Shown: piece after piece, positions 1-9,734 of the stretch
How positions within the stretch are numbered: the first letter of the stretch is position 1
Layout: the number at the start of each line of letters is the position of its first letter
Source: JAJRXR01 sp041402005
GTDB lineage: Bacteria > Planctomycetota > Phycisphaerae > Phycisphaerales > UBA1924
Assembly (NCBI GenBank): GCA_041402005.1
Contig: JAWKTB010000001.1
Coordinates: forward strand, 62,001-126,000
Length of the DNA stretch: 64,000 nucleotides
Direction: 5' to 3'
Program-made: the position numbers and the translations under genes
Notes under the pieces: model-generated
Told to the model about the DNA's origin: nothing
Seen by the model: only the letters and a program-made list of their open reading frames with translations
Databases searched by the model: none

Positions 1-762
1 GTCCTCATCGACAGCCTCACTTACCCGGGCCTGCTGCCCGACCAGTCGTACGGGCGCTTCCCCGACGGCTCCGACTCGCTCGAGGTCTTCTGCGCCGTCA
101 CGCCCGCTTCGCCCAACGACCCCGACGACGACTGCTTCTCCGAGCCCGACCCCACCCCTCGCGTCTACGTCAACGAATGGCTCGCGAGCAACGACGGCAG
201 CGCCCTCGACGACTTCGGCGACGACGACGACTTCTTCGAGCTCTACAACGACGAGGACGTCGCCGTCGATCTGGGCGGACGCTTCCTCACCGACGACCTC
301 TCTGACCGGACCAAGTGGGAGATCCCCGCGGGCGTGACGATCGGCGCCAAACAGCGCCTCGTCTTCTGGGCCGACAACGAGCCGGAGCAGGGCGACCTGC
401 ACGTCGGCTTCGCACTCTCCGCGGGCGGGGAGGCGGTCGGACTCTTCGACCGCGAGTCCAACCAGCTCGCCCAGATCGACGCGGTGACGTTCGGCGCTCA
501 GGCGACGGACATCGCCGAGGGGCGGACGCCCGACGGCGCCGACTGTCGCGACTTCTTCGACCCCACGCCGGGCGATCCCAACCCCGCGGGCGCCGCGGAC
601 CTCGCCCCGCCCGTCGGCACGCTTGATTTCTCCGACGTGATCGCGTTCCTGACCGCCTTCGGCTCGATGGAGCCTGCGGCGGACATGGCGCTCCCGATCG
701 GCGTCTGGGACTTCTCAGACGTGCTCGCTTTCCTCACCGCCTTCGGCGTCGGGTGCCCGTAA
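1..762 (+). CDS. Lamin-tail domain surface protein with GC-type dockerin tail (5' truncated)
   Basis: The reading frame is open from the first base of the window, so the N-terminus lies outside; 253 residues are visible. The first ~40 residues look like the end of one lamin-tail (LTD) domain (SYGRFPDGSDSLEVF...TPASPN). A second LTD follows, beginning at VYVNEWLASN and running through FFELYN, LGGRFLTDD, W.IPAGVTI and the GxTPDG closing motif. The C-terminus carries two ~30-residue repeats (LDFSDVIAFLTAFG and WDFSDVLAFLTAFG) ending Gly-Cys-Pro, the tail shared with the next five genes. LTD domains in bacteria sit in secreted proteins, often with CotH kinase or nuclease domains; that part is not visible. 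Probably exported and surface-attached. Acidic Asp-rich linkers are typical of this set. Confidence 0.8.
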   Translation, partial: VLIDSLTYPGLLPDQSYGRFPDGSDSLEVFCAVTPASPNDPDDDCFSEPDPTPRVYVNEWLASNDGSALDDFGDDDDFFELYNDEDVAVDLGGRFLTDDLSDRTKWEIPAGVTIGAKQRLVFWADNEPEQGDLHVGFALSAGGEAVGLFDRESNQLAQIDAVTFGAQATDIAEGRTPDGADCRDFFDPTPGDPNPAGAADLAPPVGTLDFSDVIAFLTAFGSMEPAADMALPIGVWDFSDVLAFLTAFGVGCP

Positions 763-882
763 CAACGACGCTCCGAGCCATACAGCGTCTCTGAGCGCAA
801 TATCGTCGAACCAGTGTTGATCGGCGCGGGGCGGTATGGTGTCATCGTTCCGGCGGCCTGCCCGCCGAAGGGAGGGGTCGTT

Positions 883-3306
883 GTGCGCGGATCGAAGCTT
901 GCGTTCCTGCTCGTAGCCGCGGCGGCCGCCGTGCTGCCGTCGTGCCTGACTGTCTCAATCTCGCAGATCCAGAAGAGACTGGACACGGACTACGCGGGCG
1001 GATGTCTCCAGCAGAGCCAGTTCGGTCGGTACGTCCAGTTGGTCGGCTTTCTTGCGAACGCCGGGCCGGACAACGTTCACTATCGCTACTTCGACACCGA
1101 GAATGACGAGTTCTTCGAGGATGCCACGCTGATCAGCTACAGCGTGCCAGGCGTCCCGCGCGCGATCGCCAAGTGCCTTGACGATTTTGGGATCGTCTCG
1201 AAGATCGCGGTCCTGACCACCGACGGGCAGGTTCATGTGATCGAAACCCTCGACGGCTCCGTCACGACGATCGGATCGAGCGACACGCTGTTTCCGATCG
1301 GCGTCGAGTTCGCGGCAGGGGCGGCGCCGGGGCTCAAAAACATCATCGCCTACGGCCAGGGCGGCGGGCCCTTCTCCGCGGTCAAGGTCTTCGTCGACGA
1401 GGGCGACGGGACGTACAGCGTCGGCGGTTTCCCCGCGGGCCTCGGTTCGGTCTCCGCCCTCGCGCTCCTTGACATCGACGACGACGACGACGAGGACGTC
1501 GTGATGGCGCTGGACGCGGGCGGGAGCAATGTGCGGACCGCGATCTACGACGGGGCGAGCACGTACGCCGCCGGCCCGTCGTATGCCGTCCCGGGGACGA
1601 TCGGCGCGATCGCGACCGAGGACCTCGACGGCGACGGCGACCGGGACGTGGTCGTCGCCAGCGAGTTCCCCCTCCAGCCCGCGACGGTCAGCGTCTTTGC
1701 CAACAACGCCGACGGCACGCTCACGCAGACGGATACCGAGACCGCCGGGTCCGGGGCGAGCCGCATCGCCTTCGGCGACCTGAACGCGGACGGCCACCCC
1801 GACGCCGGCGTCGTCAACGGCATCGACGACACGCTCACGATCCTCTTCGGGACCACCGGGGTGGCGTTCGACGGCGACTCCACGCACCTTCTCCCCGACG
1901 GCGTGTCCGACATCGCGTTCGCCGACATCGGCGCGTTCGGCTTCGCAGGGGTGGGGGTCGCCGTCTTCTCCGTCTTCGAGGACGTCGGCGTCTTCATCCC
2001 GGGCGATGGGCAGGACCTGCTCTCCGAGCAGCTCGCCCGCCTGATCGACACTATCGGCGCCGTGGACTTCGAGGTCGCGGACCTTGACGACCCGCCCGAC
2101 GGGATCCTCGAGATCGCGGCGCTGACGATCCCGGCCGACACCGGCTCGCTGCCCTACGACCTGTACACCCTCCGCTGGGACGCGGCGAACAACACGTTCG
2201 AGCCCGCGGGCACGCCCTTGTCGGTCAACGTGACCGGGCGCCTGGCCCAGGGCGATCTCGACGGCGTCAACGGGATCGACCTGGCGGCGGCCAGTCCCGC
2301 CGGCGGCGTCGAAGTTCTGCTCAACGACGGCGCGGGGAACTTCTCGCTCGCGACCAAGACGATTGACACCGGCTTCTTCCCGCCGATCGGGATCGCTTTC
2401 GCCGAGATCGACGACGAGCCCGGTCTCGACGCCGTCATTGCGTACGGCGGGAACATCGGCGTCTGGTTCAACGGCGGCGATGGCGAGTTCACCGCCGGCC
2501 CGACGACCGCCGAGCCCGCGACCGCGATGGCGATGGGCTTCGACGCGGACCAGACCGCGCGTGCCGCGCTCGTCCACACGGCGCTCTCGGTCATCAACAT
2601 CTACGCCTTCCTCTCCGACGGCACGCCGACGATGACCGACTCGGTCGACATCGCGCCCATCGAGGACGTCTCGACTCTCGCCGCGGGCGACTGGGATGGC
2701 GACGGCGACGACGACTTCGTCGCGATCTCCAACGACGACCCGTCCAGGCCGGTCTACATCGTCGTCCTCGAGAATGCGGGCGGGGGCCAGTTCGCCGCGT
2801 CCACGCTCTTCACGGGCCAGCGCGCCGACGGGTGGAACATCGTCAGCGCCACCATCACCGACCTCGAGGGCGACGGGCCCGGCGAGGTCGTCTTTGTCAA
2901 CAACGGGGCCGATCCCCAGGACCAGTTCCTTGGCGTCATCAGCCAGAGCCGGGCGAGGGGCGCCAAACAGGTCGAACCGATCGAGTCGTACCTCGCGGGC
3001 GAGCCCTCGGGCGGCGTCGCGGTCGCGGACCTCTCTGGCGACGGACGGCCCTGGGCCCTTACCGGCAAGAGCGGGCTGCTTGCCGGTGTCTCCGCCCTGC
3101 CCAGTTGGATGCCGCTCGAGCCCGGCGGGTGCAACGACGCCGACCTCGACGTGCCGTTCGGCGTGCTCGATTTCTCGGATGTCCTGGCGTTCCTAACCGC
3201 GTTCGGCACGATGGACCCGGTGGCGGACCTCGCGGTTCCCGTAGGCGTCTTCGACTTCTCCGACGTGCTCGCGTTCCTGACCGCCTTCGGCGCCGGGTGC
3301 CCATAA
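883..3306 (+). CDS. FG-GAP/VCBS-repeat exported protein with GC-type dockerin tail
   Basis: About 807 residues. The frame is open back to a GTG at 814, but the GTG at 883 is preceded by a strong GGGAGG box and begins a clear signal sequence (MRGSKLAFLLVAAAAAVLPSC), so 883 is preferred; the Cys after Leu-Pro-Ser could be a non-ideal lipobox. The body is built of FG-GAP/VCBS repeats with Ca-binding-like loops such as DIDDDDDEDVV, DLDGDGDRDVV, DLNADGHPDAG and DWDGDGDDDFV, expected to form an integrin-like beta-propeller. The tail has two DFSDVLAFLTAFG units and ends GAGCP. It sits second in a run of six similar genes. Function beyond extracellular binding or structural display is not evident. 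Confidence 0.85.
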   Translation: MRGSKLAFLLVAAAAAVLPSCLTVSISQIQKRLDTDYAGGCLQQSQFGRYVQLVGFLANAGPDNVHYRYFDTENDEFFEDATLISYSVPGVPRAIAKCLDDFGIVSKIAVLTTDGQVHVIETLDGSVTTIGSSDTLFPIGVEFAAGAAPGLKNIIAYGQGGGPFSAVKVFVDEGDGTYSVGGFPAGLGSVSALALLDIDDDDDEDVVMALDAGGSNVRTAIYDGASTYAAGPSYAVPGTIGAIATEDLDGDGDRDVVVASEFPLQPATVSVFANNADGTLTQTDTETAGSGASRIAFGDLNADGHPDAGVVNGIDDTLTILFGTTGVAFDGDSTHLLPDGVSDIAFADIGAFGFAGVGVAVFSVFEDVGVFIPGDGQDLLSEQLARLIDTIGAVDFEVADLDDPPDGILEIAALTIPADTGSLPYDLYTLRWDAANNTFEPAGTPLSVNVTGRLAQGDLDGVNGIDLAAASPAGGVEVLLNDGAGNFSLATKTIDTGFFPPIGIAFAEIDDEPGLDAVIAYGGNIGVWFNGGDGEFTAGPTTAEPATAMAMGFDADQTARAALVHTALSVINIYAFLSDGTPTMTDSVDIAPIEDVSTLAAGDWDGDGDDDFVAISNDDPSRPVYIVVLENAGGGQFAASTLFTGQRADGWNIVSATITDLEGDGPGEVVFVNNGADPQDQFLGVISQSRARGAKQVEPIESYLAGEPSGGVAVADLSGDGRPWALTGKSGLLAGVSALPSWMPLEPGGCNDADLDVPFGVLDFSDVLAFLTAFGTMDPVADLAVPVGVFDFSDVLAFLTAFGAGCP

Positions 3307-3461
3307 CTGGCGAAGGGCGGGCTTCCAGCGCCTGGTTCCTGAAGCGACGGACTCGCCACCGCGAGAGGGTCTTGTAGTCGGGGCGCCATCCTGGGAGAAT
3401 CCGGGGGCTCCCGCGTCGGCGGTTCTCGCCCACGCCACCCCCGGAGCGAGCGGAGAGGTCC

Positions 3462-5078
3462 ATGCGGTCATCGGCCGTCCATCTGTGCGCGCTCGCCGCG
3501 ATCGCGGTCCCCACGCTGTCCGCGCCGGCGCAGTGGGTCACCGACCCCTTCGTCAACACGCCCGTCGTGCAGACCTCGGGCGATCAGGACGTCATCAAGC
3601 TCGGCGTCTGCCCCGACGCCTCGAGCTGGGTCGGGTGGTTCGACTTCCAGACGGGCGGGATCCAGGTCCGCGTGCAGCGCCTCAATGCCCACGGCGAGAC
3701 GACGTTCCCCGCCCCGGGCCTCTTGGTGAGCGACCACCCACAGGACACCTTCGTCGTCGACTGGGACCTGCGCTCCGACGCCAGCGGCAACTGCATGCTC
3801 ACCTTCGTCGACACCCGCAACGGCGGGGACTTCGACGTCTACGCCTACCTCATCGCCCCCGACGGCACGTTCCTCTGGGGACCCGACGGCGTCGCCATCT
3901 CCGACAACGACGAGTTCGAGGCCGACCCACGCATCATCCAGAACACCAATGGTGACTACCTCGTCGTCTGGCCCCGCTTCGACGTGAACCCCGGGCTGTA
4001 TGTCCAGCGCCTCAACGCGGCGGGCGAGATCCAGCTCGCGCCCGGCGGCGTCCGTTTCGTCGGTGATGGGACCGCCGAGCCCGCGTTCGTCGAGTTGATC
4101 CCCGAGACCGACGGCGATTTCCTCGCCGTCTGGGTCCGCGACACCGCCACATTCGCGAGCCCCCGGTACCTCGACACGGGTCGGTACACCGCCGACGGCG
4201 TCCCCAGCGCCGCTTGGCACGTCTCGCCGATCACGGTCACCAACGCGATCAGCGTTCCCATCACGCACAGGCCGCGGATCGTGCCCTTCAACCTTGGGGG
4301 CGCCGTCATCGCCTGGCACGACACCCGCGACGGCGATTTCCACTGCTACGTGCAGCGCATCCTGCCCACCGGCGCCTACGCCTTCGTGCCAAACGGGATG
4401 TCGGTCTCCCTCGAAGCCGGGCGCCAGCAGCTCGACCCCGCCCTCGCGATGGACCCGAACACCAACAGGATCACCGTCTTCTACCGCAACACCGACTCGC
4501 TCCAGAACATCCAGGGCATCAACGCGCAGCAGATCCATCCGACCAGCGCCGCCCGCCAGTTCGGCCCGAACGGCGTCAATCTCGTTCCGTACGACAACCA
4601 GTACGATGGACCGCCTCGTGCCGTCAAATGCCTCGGCGGTGTCGCGGCGCTCGTCGAGACACAGCCGGGTTCGAGCGTGGGAAACTTCGACGGCGTTCTC
4701 AAGCTGCTGCGCTTCCAGGGCGATGGCACGCTCATCGACGGCGCCCCCCTCGACATCTGCTCCTTGCTCAGCGGCAAGGGGCGCCTCAGCCTCGCGCCGG
4801 CCCCCGGCGGCGCCGTCATCGCGGCGTGGACCGACGACCGCAATGCCAACGTCGACGTCTACGCGCAGCGTGTGAACTCGGACGGCACGCTCGGCATCGA
4901 ACCCTGCCTGCCCGACCTCGCCGTCCCCTTCGGGCAGCTCGATTTCTCCGACGTGGTCGCCTTCCTGATCGCCTTCTCGGGGATGGACCCGGCCGCCGAC
5001 TTCGCCCCCCCCGAGGGCGTCTTCGACTTCTCGGATGTCCTCGCCTTCCTGCTGGCGTTCTCGGCGGGCTGCCCCTGA
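3462..5078 (+). CDS. Exported repeat protein (propeller-like) with GC-type dockerin tail
   Basis: 538 residues with a signal peptide ending near APAQ (residues 1-24); the ATG follows GGAGAGG. The body contains repeated units of the type VxWxDxRdGDxxxYVQRxxxxG (LVVWPRFDVNPGLYVQRLN, VIAWHDTRDGDFHCYVQR, IAAWTDDRNANVDVYAQR), consistent with blades of a beta-propeller. The last ~60 residues are the two-unit tail (LDFSDVVAFLIAFS, FDFSDVLAFLLAFS) closed by AGCP. It is flanked on both sides by genes with the same tail and orientation, spaced 155 and 196 bp, so it may be expressed separately rather than in one tight operon. No catalytic motif recognised; likely a secreted, surface-anchored protein. 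Confidence 0.8.
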   Translation: MRSSAVHLCALAAIAVPTLSAPAQWVTDPFVNTPVVQTSGDQDVIKLGVCPDASSWVGWFDFQTGGIQVRVQRLNAHGETTFPAPGLLVSDHPQDTFVVDWDLRSDASGNCMLTFVDTRNGGDFDVYAYLIAPDGTFLWGPDGVAISDNDEFEADPRIIQNTNGDYLVVWPRFDVNPGLYVQRLNAAGEIQLAPGGVRFVGDGTAEPAFVELIPETDGDFLAVWVRDTATFASPRYLDTGRYTADGVPSAAWHVSPITVTNAISVPITHRPRIVPFNLGGAVIAWHDTRDGDFHCYVQRILPTGAYAFVPNGMSVSLEAGRQQLDPALAMDPNTNRITVFYRNTDSLQNIQGINAQQIHPTSAARQFGPNGVNLVPYDNQYDGPPRAVKCLGGVAALVETQPGSSVGNFDGVLKLLRFQGDGTLIDGAPLDICSLLSGKGRLSLAPAPGGAVIAAWTDDRNANVDVYAQRVNSDGTLGIEPCLPDLAVPFGQLDFSDVVAFLIAFSGMDPAADFAPPEGVFDFSDVLAFLLAFSAGCP

Positions 5079-5274
5079 CGCCTCCCAAAGCCGCGAAAAG
5101 GCGTCGCCACCCTTCCCGGACCCGCGTTTTTTGTCCCCGGCCAGGAGTGCGGGATTGCCCTCGATCCGCGGGTGATTTGCTTGTAGCCTGGTCGGGTCAG
5201 GCGGCGTTCAAGCCGCCCTGCACGGGGCTCCCCCCCCTCCACCTTGCCCCGCCCGGGAGATGCAGGAGATCCAG
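5079..5274 (+). other. Intergenic region with a GGCGGC hairpin
   Basis: 196 bp without a coding frame. It contains an inverted repeat near 5201-5218, GGCGGC-GTTCAA-GCCGCC, without a following T-run, so it is more likely a dispersed palindrome or an mRNA stabilising hairpin than an intrinsic terminator. Confidence 0.4.
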
Positions 5275-6711
5275 ATGTCGTCGGCGCTTCGCGTCCTCTT
5301 GTTCGCCTCTATCACTGCAAGCACGCCTCTCGCGAGCGCCCAGCTCGTCTACGACATCTCCGACGACGGGCACGAGATCGCCTTCCCCGACCTGATCGCC
5401 CCGGAGAGCTCCATGCCGCGCGGCGTCCAGGTCCCCTACGGCAACGAGCCCGACCAGGTCATCATGCTTCGGCGCCAGGTCGGTGGCATCCAGGTCGCCG
5501 ACATGAACAACGACGGCCTCGATGACGTCGTCGTCGGCTGCTACATCTCCACCAGCAACCCGCCCTACACCGACTGGCGCGACATGATCTTCTACAACAT
5601 CGGCAACGGCCAGATCGAGTCCACCCCCTCGTGGATCTCAACCAACCAGGACCACACGGGCGACGTCCAGGTCGGCGACATCAACAATGACGGCTACCTC
5701 GACCTCGTCACGATCCACGGCGGCTCGCTCACCCCCGCCTCCGTTCGCGCGTACCTCGGCACCCCGACCGGCCCGCACCAGACCGCCGACTACGTCTCCA
5801 ACACCCCCGTCCCGGGCTGGGGCACCTCGGGCCTCCTCCTCGACATCGATCACGACGGCGATCTCGACCTCGTCACCACCAACCAGGGCCAGGGCGCGTC
5901 GGACCCCTACCGCCCCATCTACATCTGGCTCAACAGCGCCGGCATGTTCATCGACGTCCCCTACTGGCAGTCCACCGAGCAGTCGATCCAGAGCGGGCTT
6001 GCCGCGGGCGACTACGACGGCGACGGGTGGGAGGACATCGCCGTCGCCAAGTGGAACGGGTGGCGCAGCGCGATCTACAAGAACAACCACAGCGTCGTGA
6101 ACCAGACCCCGGTCTGGACCGAGCCCGACACCGACACCGATAAGGGCGCCGTCTTCGCCGACTTCGACGGCAACGGCTGGCCCGACGTCGCCTTCGGCGG
6201 CGACCCCGCCACCATGTACGCCAACAACGCCGGCGCCTCCTTCTCGCTCATGTGGACCTCGATGGCCCCGGCCCAGGGGCCCCAAGACTTCCGGGCCGTC
6301 GACGTCGACAACGACGGCGACCCCGACCTCGCCGAGATCCACTTCTCCACCGGACGCATCTACATCTACCTCAACCAGGACGGCGTCGTCGACAACTTCC
6401 CCACCTGGGGGTACGACGCCCCCGAGGTCGGCACCGCCCTCGCCTTCGGCGACCTGAACGGCGACCAGTACCCCGACATGGTCGCCGGCTTCTCGGGCGA
6501 CACCTGCCTGCGCATCTTCCTCGCGATGGACCTCGGCTGCCCCGTCGACATCGCCGAGCCCTTCGGGCAGCTCGACTTCTCCGACGTCGTGGGTTTCCTG
6601 ATCGCGTTCGGGCAGCAGGATCCGGCCGCCGACCTCGCCCAGCCCTTCGGGCAGATCGACTTCTCCGATATCGTCGCCTTCCTCGTACAGTTCGACGCCG
6701 GCTGCCCGTAG
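5275..6711 (+). CDS. FG-GAP repeat exported protein with GC-type dockerin tail
   Basis: About 478 residues. Two in-frame ATGs exist (5260 and 5275); 5275 has a properly spaced CAGGAG box and starts directly with a signal peptide (MSSALRVLLFASITASTPLASA), so it is preferred. FG-GAP/VCBS repeats fill the body, with loops DMNNDGLDDVV, DINNDGYLDLV, DIDHDGDLDLV, DYDGDGWEDIA, DVDNDGDPDLA and DLNGDQYPDMV. The end has LDFSDVVGFLIAFG and IDFSDIVAFLVQFDAGCP, the same GC tail as its neighbours. Expected to be an extracellular beta-propeller protein. Substrate unknown. Confidence 0.85.
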   Translation: MSSALRVLLFASITASTPLASAQLVYDISDDGHEIAFPDLIAPESSMPRGVQVPYGNEPDQVIMLRRQVGGIQVADMNNDGLDDVVVGCYISTSNPPYTDWRDMIFYNIGNGQIESTPSWISTNQDHTGDVQVGDINNDGYLDLVTIHGGSLTPASVRAYLGTPTGPHQTADYVSNTPVPGWGTSGLLLDIDHDGDLDLVTTNQGQGASDPYRPIYIWLNSAGMFIDVPYWQSTEQSIQSGLAAGDYDGDGWEDIAVAKWNGWRSAIYKNNHSVVNQTPVWTEPDTDTDKGAVFADFDGNGWPDVAFGGDPATMYANNAGASFSLMWTSMAPAQGPQDFRAVDVDNDGDPDLAEIHFSTGRIYIYLNQDGVVDNFPTWGYDAPEVGTALAFGDLNGDQYPDMVAGFSGDTCLRIFLAMDLGCPVDIAEPFGQLDFSDVVGFLIAFGQQDPAADLAQPFGQIDFSDIVAFLVQFDAGCP

Positions 6712-6820
6712 GCTCGGCGCGAGATCGGGCGGAACTCCCGTGTGACGCGGGGCGTACCGCTCGGCGGGTCTCTCGCCCTTCGGGCGCTCGTTCCTGTATT
6801 TCCGAGACTTGGAGAATCCG

Positions 6821-9427
6821 ATGACGATGCAGGTCCGTTGGGGTGCGCTCGCGGCGTGCCGGAATATCGGCGCCCTCGCCCTGCTCGTCGTGAGCGGTTG
6901 CCAGACGCGCACGCCCCTCTCCAGCAGCCGCGGGTCCGCTCCTCTGCCGGCGCTTGCGCAGCCGGTCGGCCCGCCCACGAACTTCCACTCCATCACGCCC
7001 CCGCGGGTCTTCGACCTGACCGACGGCGGCCCCGCGATCGGTGTCACCGCCGCCACGATCATCGACACGCGCACGTTCCCCCAGCAGATCCAGGACCGCG
7101 GCCCCTTCGAGGCCAAGCTCCGCAACAAGAACTACCTGCCCGCGACCGAGGCGGAGGAAGAGGAGGAGATGCCGACGCCCCGGGGCGTCCCGAACAGCCT
7201 CGTCGCCGCCCGCTCGGTCGGCGTCCACCGCGCCAGGCCCGGCCCCTCGTTCCCGGGCATCACGCAGACGGGCTGGGTCCCGCCCGATCCGACGCTGGCC
7301 GTCGGCCCGAACCACATCGTCACGACTGTCAACCAGGCGATCGCGTTCCTGACCAAGAGCGGCACACTCACGTTTCAGGCACAGCTGAACGTCACTGGCA
7401 ATCCTGGCTTCTTCGAGGACGTCGGCGCCGGCGGCTTCACCTTCGACCCCAAGTGCTTCTACGACCACGACGCCGGGAGATTCGTCGTCGTCGCCCCCGA
7501 GACCTACGGCGATAACGAAGCGTGGATCACCATCGCCGTCTCCGATGACTCGGATCCCAATGGCATCTGGTACAAGTACCGCACTGATGCCGTCGTCCAG
7601 GTCGGGGACACCACCTTCTGGTGGGACTACCCGGGCTTCGGGTACGACCACGACGCGTACTACTTCACCGGCAACCTCTTCGGGCTGAACCAGTCAGGCT
7701 TCGGGGGCGCGGGCTTCCGCGTCTTCCACAAGGCGCCCATGCTCGTCGGCGACCCCGTCGTCCACGCCACACTGCGAGCCCAGAACTCCTCGACCGTCCA
7801 GGTCGCCCAGCACTTCGGCTCGCCCCAGGCGCCCTACTTCGTCTCCACCGCGTCCTCCACCTCCCTCCGCATTCATGCGATCACCAATCCCCTGACCAAC
7901 CCGCAACTCGTCGGCGTGACCGTCCCCGTCCCGGGCTTCTCCTCGCCCCCCGCGCCCCCGGTCGCGGGAGGCTCCACCATCGGCCTCACCGGCTCGGGCA
8001 TCCTCAACGCGCAGTGGCGCGACGGCTCGCTCTACGCCACGCACCATGTCGGCTCCAACGGCAAGTCCGTCGCTCGCTGGTACGAGATCGCCACCAACAA
8101 CTGGCCCGCCTCGGGCGCCCCCTCCCTGGTTCAGTCGGGTGACGTCGATCCCGGCGCCGACGTCCACGCCTGGTTCCCCGCCATCTACTCGAACGCCAAC
8201 GGCGAGCTGGGCATGGTCGTGGGCACCAGTTCACCCTCTCAGCGCATGGCCGTTGCCGTCACGGGGCGCACCTCCTTCGACGCTCCGGGCGTCATGGGCG
8301 CCGTCGAGCAGGTGACCATCTCAGGGCGCAACGGCGGCGGGCGCAAGGGCGACTATTACGACATCGCCATCGACCCTAACGACGATCTCACCTTCTGGCT
8401 CATCGGCGAGACCTTCGAGAACTTTGGATGGTCCACCTGGATCTCGAGCTTCATGGTCGCCGACCCGACGCGCCCCCGCGTCATCGACGACGTGATCCCG
8501 CTCGCCCTCGGCGCCCAGCCCGCCATCCTCGACGTCCTCGCCAACGACTACCACCCGGGCGGGCTCGACTTCGGGATCAGCGCCTTCGACCCCGTCTCGG
8601 CCCACGGCGGCGCGGTCGCCCTCTCCGCGGGCTCGGGGCCCGGGGGACGCGACCAGTTGATCTACACCCCGCCGACGGACTACTCCGGCCCCGATTTGTT
8701 CAGCTACGTCGCCCAGGACACCGGGGGCGGGATCGCGGTGGGGGACGTGACCGTCGGCGTGTATCAACTCGCCGACTTCCGCACGCCGGAGAACCCGTAC
8801 GCGGTCCGCTTCGGGCTCGACGCCCGGTACTACGCGCTCAGCTCGCCGACGTCGCTGCCCGACTTCGATGCGCTGACGCCGATCGGGACCGGCGTGCTGA
8901 CGCTGCTCAACTCGCCCTCGGGGCCCGGCGCTCCCCTGGGCGCCCCGCTCACCGACAACGTGGGCGCGCGCATCGACGGCTACTTCGACGCCCCCGCCCT
9001 CGACGTCTACACGTTCCACATCACGTCCGACGACGGCTCGCGCCTCTGGATCGGCGATCAGCTCGTCGTCGACAACGACGGTCTGCACGGCATGACCGAG
9101 GCCTCCGGCTCGATCCCCCTCCGCCCCGGGCGCCACGCCATGCGCATCGACTACTTCGAGGCGGGCAGCACCGCGGGTCTGATCGCCGAGGTCGAGTCGA
9201 CCGGAAGCGCGAATGTGGTCATCCCCCAAGAGGACCTGCTGCGTGTCAACCCGTGCCCGGCGGACCTGATCTTCCCGGAGGGTGTGCTCAACTTCAGCGA
9301 CGTGAACGTCTTCTTGCTCCGCTTCGCGCAGCAGGAGGCGCCCGCGGACCTGGCCGTGCCCTTCGGCGTCTGGGACTTCAACGACGTGCTGGCCTACCTC
9401 ATCGCCTTCGCCGCGGGGTGCCCGTGA
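6821..9427 (+). CDS. PA14-domain lipoprotein-like exported protein with GC-type dockerin tail
   Basis: About 868 residues. A TTG at 6809 is in frame, but the ATG at 6821 is placed correctly behind GGAG and opens the signal sequence with a lipobox-like LLVVSGC. Residues ~130-530 form a large beta-rich region of unassigned type (GWVPPDPTLAVGPNHIV). A Big_9/cadherin-like segment follows (ILDVLANDYHPGG...LIYTPPTDYSGPDLFSYV). A PA14 domain lies at roughly residues 650-780 (DNVGARIDGYFDAP, YTFHITSDDGSRLWIGDQLVVDN, GRHAMRIDYFEAG), a module usually involved in carbohydrate binding. The tail has LNFSDVNVFLLRF and WDFNDVLAYLIAF ending AAGCP. Likely a surface-attached glycan-binding protein. Confidence 0.82.
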   Translation: MTMQVRWGALAACRNIGALALLVVSGCQTRTPLSSSRGSAPLPALAQPVGPPTNFHSITPPRVFDLTDGGPAIGVTAATIIDTRTFPQQIQDRGPFEAKLRNKNYLPATEAEEEEEMPTPRGVPNSLVAARSVGVHRARPGPSFPGITQTGWVPPDPTLAVGPNHIVTTVNQAIAFLTKSGTLTFQAQLNVTGNPGFFEDVGAGGFTFDPKCFYDHDAGRFVVVAPETYGDNEAWITIAVSDDSDPNGIWYKYRTDAVVQVGDTTFWWDYPGFGYDHDAYYFTGNLFGLNQSGFGGAGFRVFHKAPMLVGDPVVHATLRAQNSSTVQVAQHFGSPQAPYFVSTASSTSLRIHAITNPLTNPQLVGVTVPVPGFSSPPAPPVAGGSTIGLTGSGILNAQWRDGSLYATHHVGSNGKSVARWYEIATNNWPASGAPSLVQSGDVDPGADVHAWFPAIYSNANGELGMVVGTSSPSQRMAVAVTGRTSFDAPGVMGAVEQVTISGRNGGGRKGDYYDIAIDPNDDLTFWLIGETFENFGWSTWISSFMVADPTRPRVIDDVIPLALGAQPAILDVLANDYHPGGLDFGISAFDPVSAHGGAVALSAGSGPGGRDQLIYTPPTDYSGPDLFSYVAQDTGGGIAVGDVTVGVYQLADFRTPENPYAVRFGLDARYYALSSPTSLPDFDALTPIGTGVLTLLNSPSGPGAPLGAPLTDNVGARIDGYFDAPALDVYTFHITSDDGSRLWIGDQLVVDNDGLHGMTEASGSIPLRPGRHAMRIDYFEAGSTAGLIAEVESTGSANVVIPQEDLLRVNPCPADLIFPEGVLNFSDVNVFLLRFAQQEAPADLAVPFGVWDFNDVLAYLIAFAAGCP

Positions 9428-9734
9428 CTTCTCGGACCATGCGCGTGCCGAAGCTACCCCGGCCATCCCAGGCCATGGCGTCGAACGCTTGAGGCGTCGA
9501 TTTTCTGGAAAGCGGGGGAAACACCCGGATTCCTTTGCAGGGGCTTGGGAATCGGGAACCGAGCCCTCATGATGGGGGAACAGACCGGGGTCCAACGCGC
9601 GGGTTGACGCGCACTCTGGGTCGGGGCATTTCGCTTCCGAGTTGTCGAAGACGGCGCCCGCGAGGGCCCGCCGGTGAGGGTCGTCGCCCCATCGGCCAGG
9701 GCGGGCTCGACCGGGGCCGCACGAGAGGGATGAC
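9428..9734 (+). other. Intergenic region, no gene seen
   Basis: 307 bp between two GC-dockerin genes. No coherent reading frame with protein-like composition was found. A weak promoter-like TTGACG occurs near 9604 and a short GATTCC...GGAATC inverted repeat near 9528-9552. It probably carries the promoter and leader of the metalloprotease gene that starts at 9735 behind GAGAGGG. Confidence 0.4.

Noticed and set aside
955..2577. 540-residue open frame on the minus strand
   Set aside because: Antisense shadow of the FG-GAP gene; Arg/Val/Gly/Asp-biased composition, no start signal. High GC makes long antisense frames common.
5638..7651. Overlapping minus-strand frames of 496 and 426 residues
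   Set aside because: Shadows of two signal-peptide-bearing + strand genes; composition is that of a complement of Asp-rich coding DNA.
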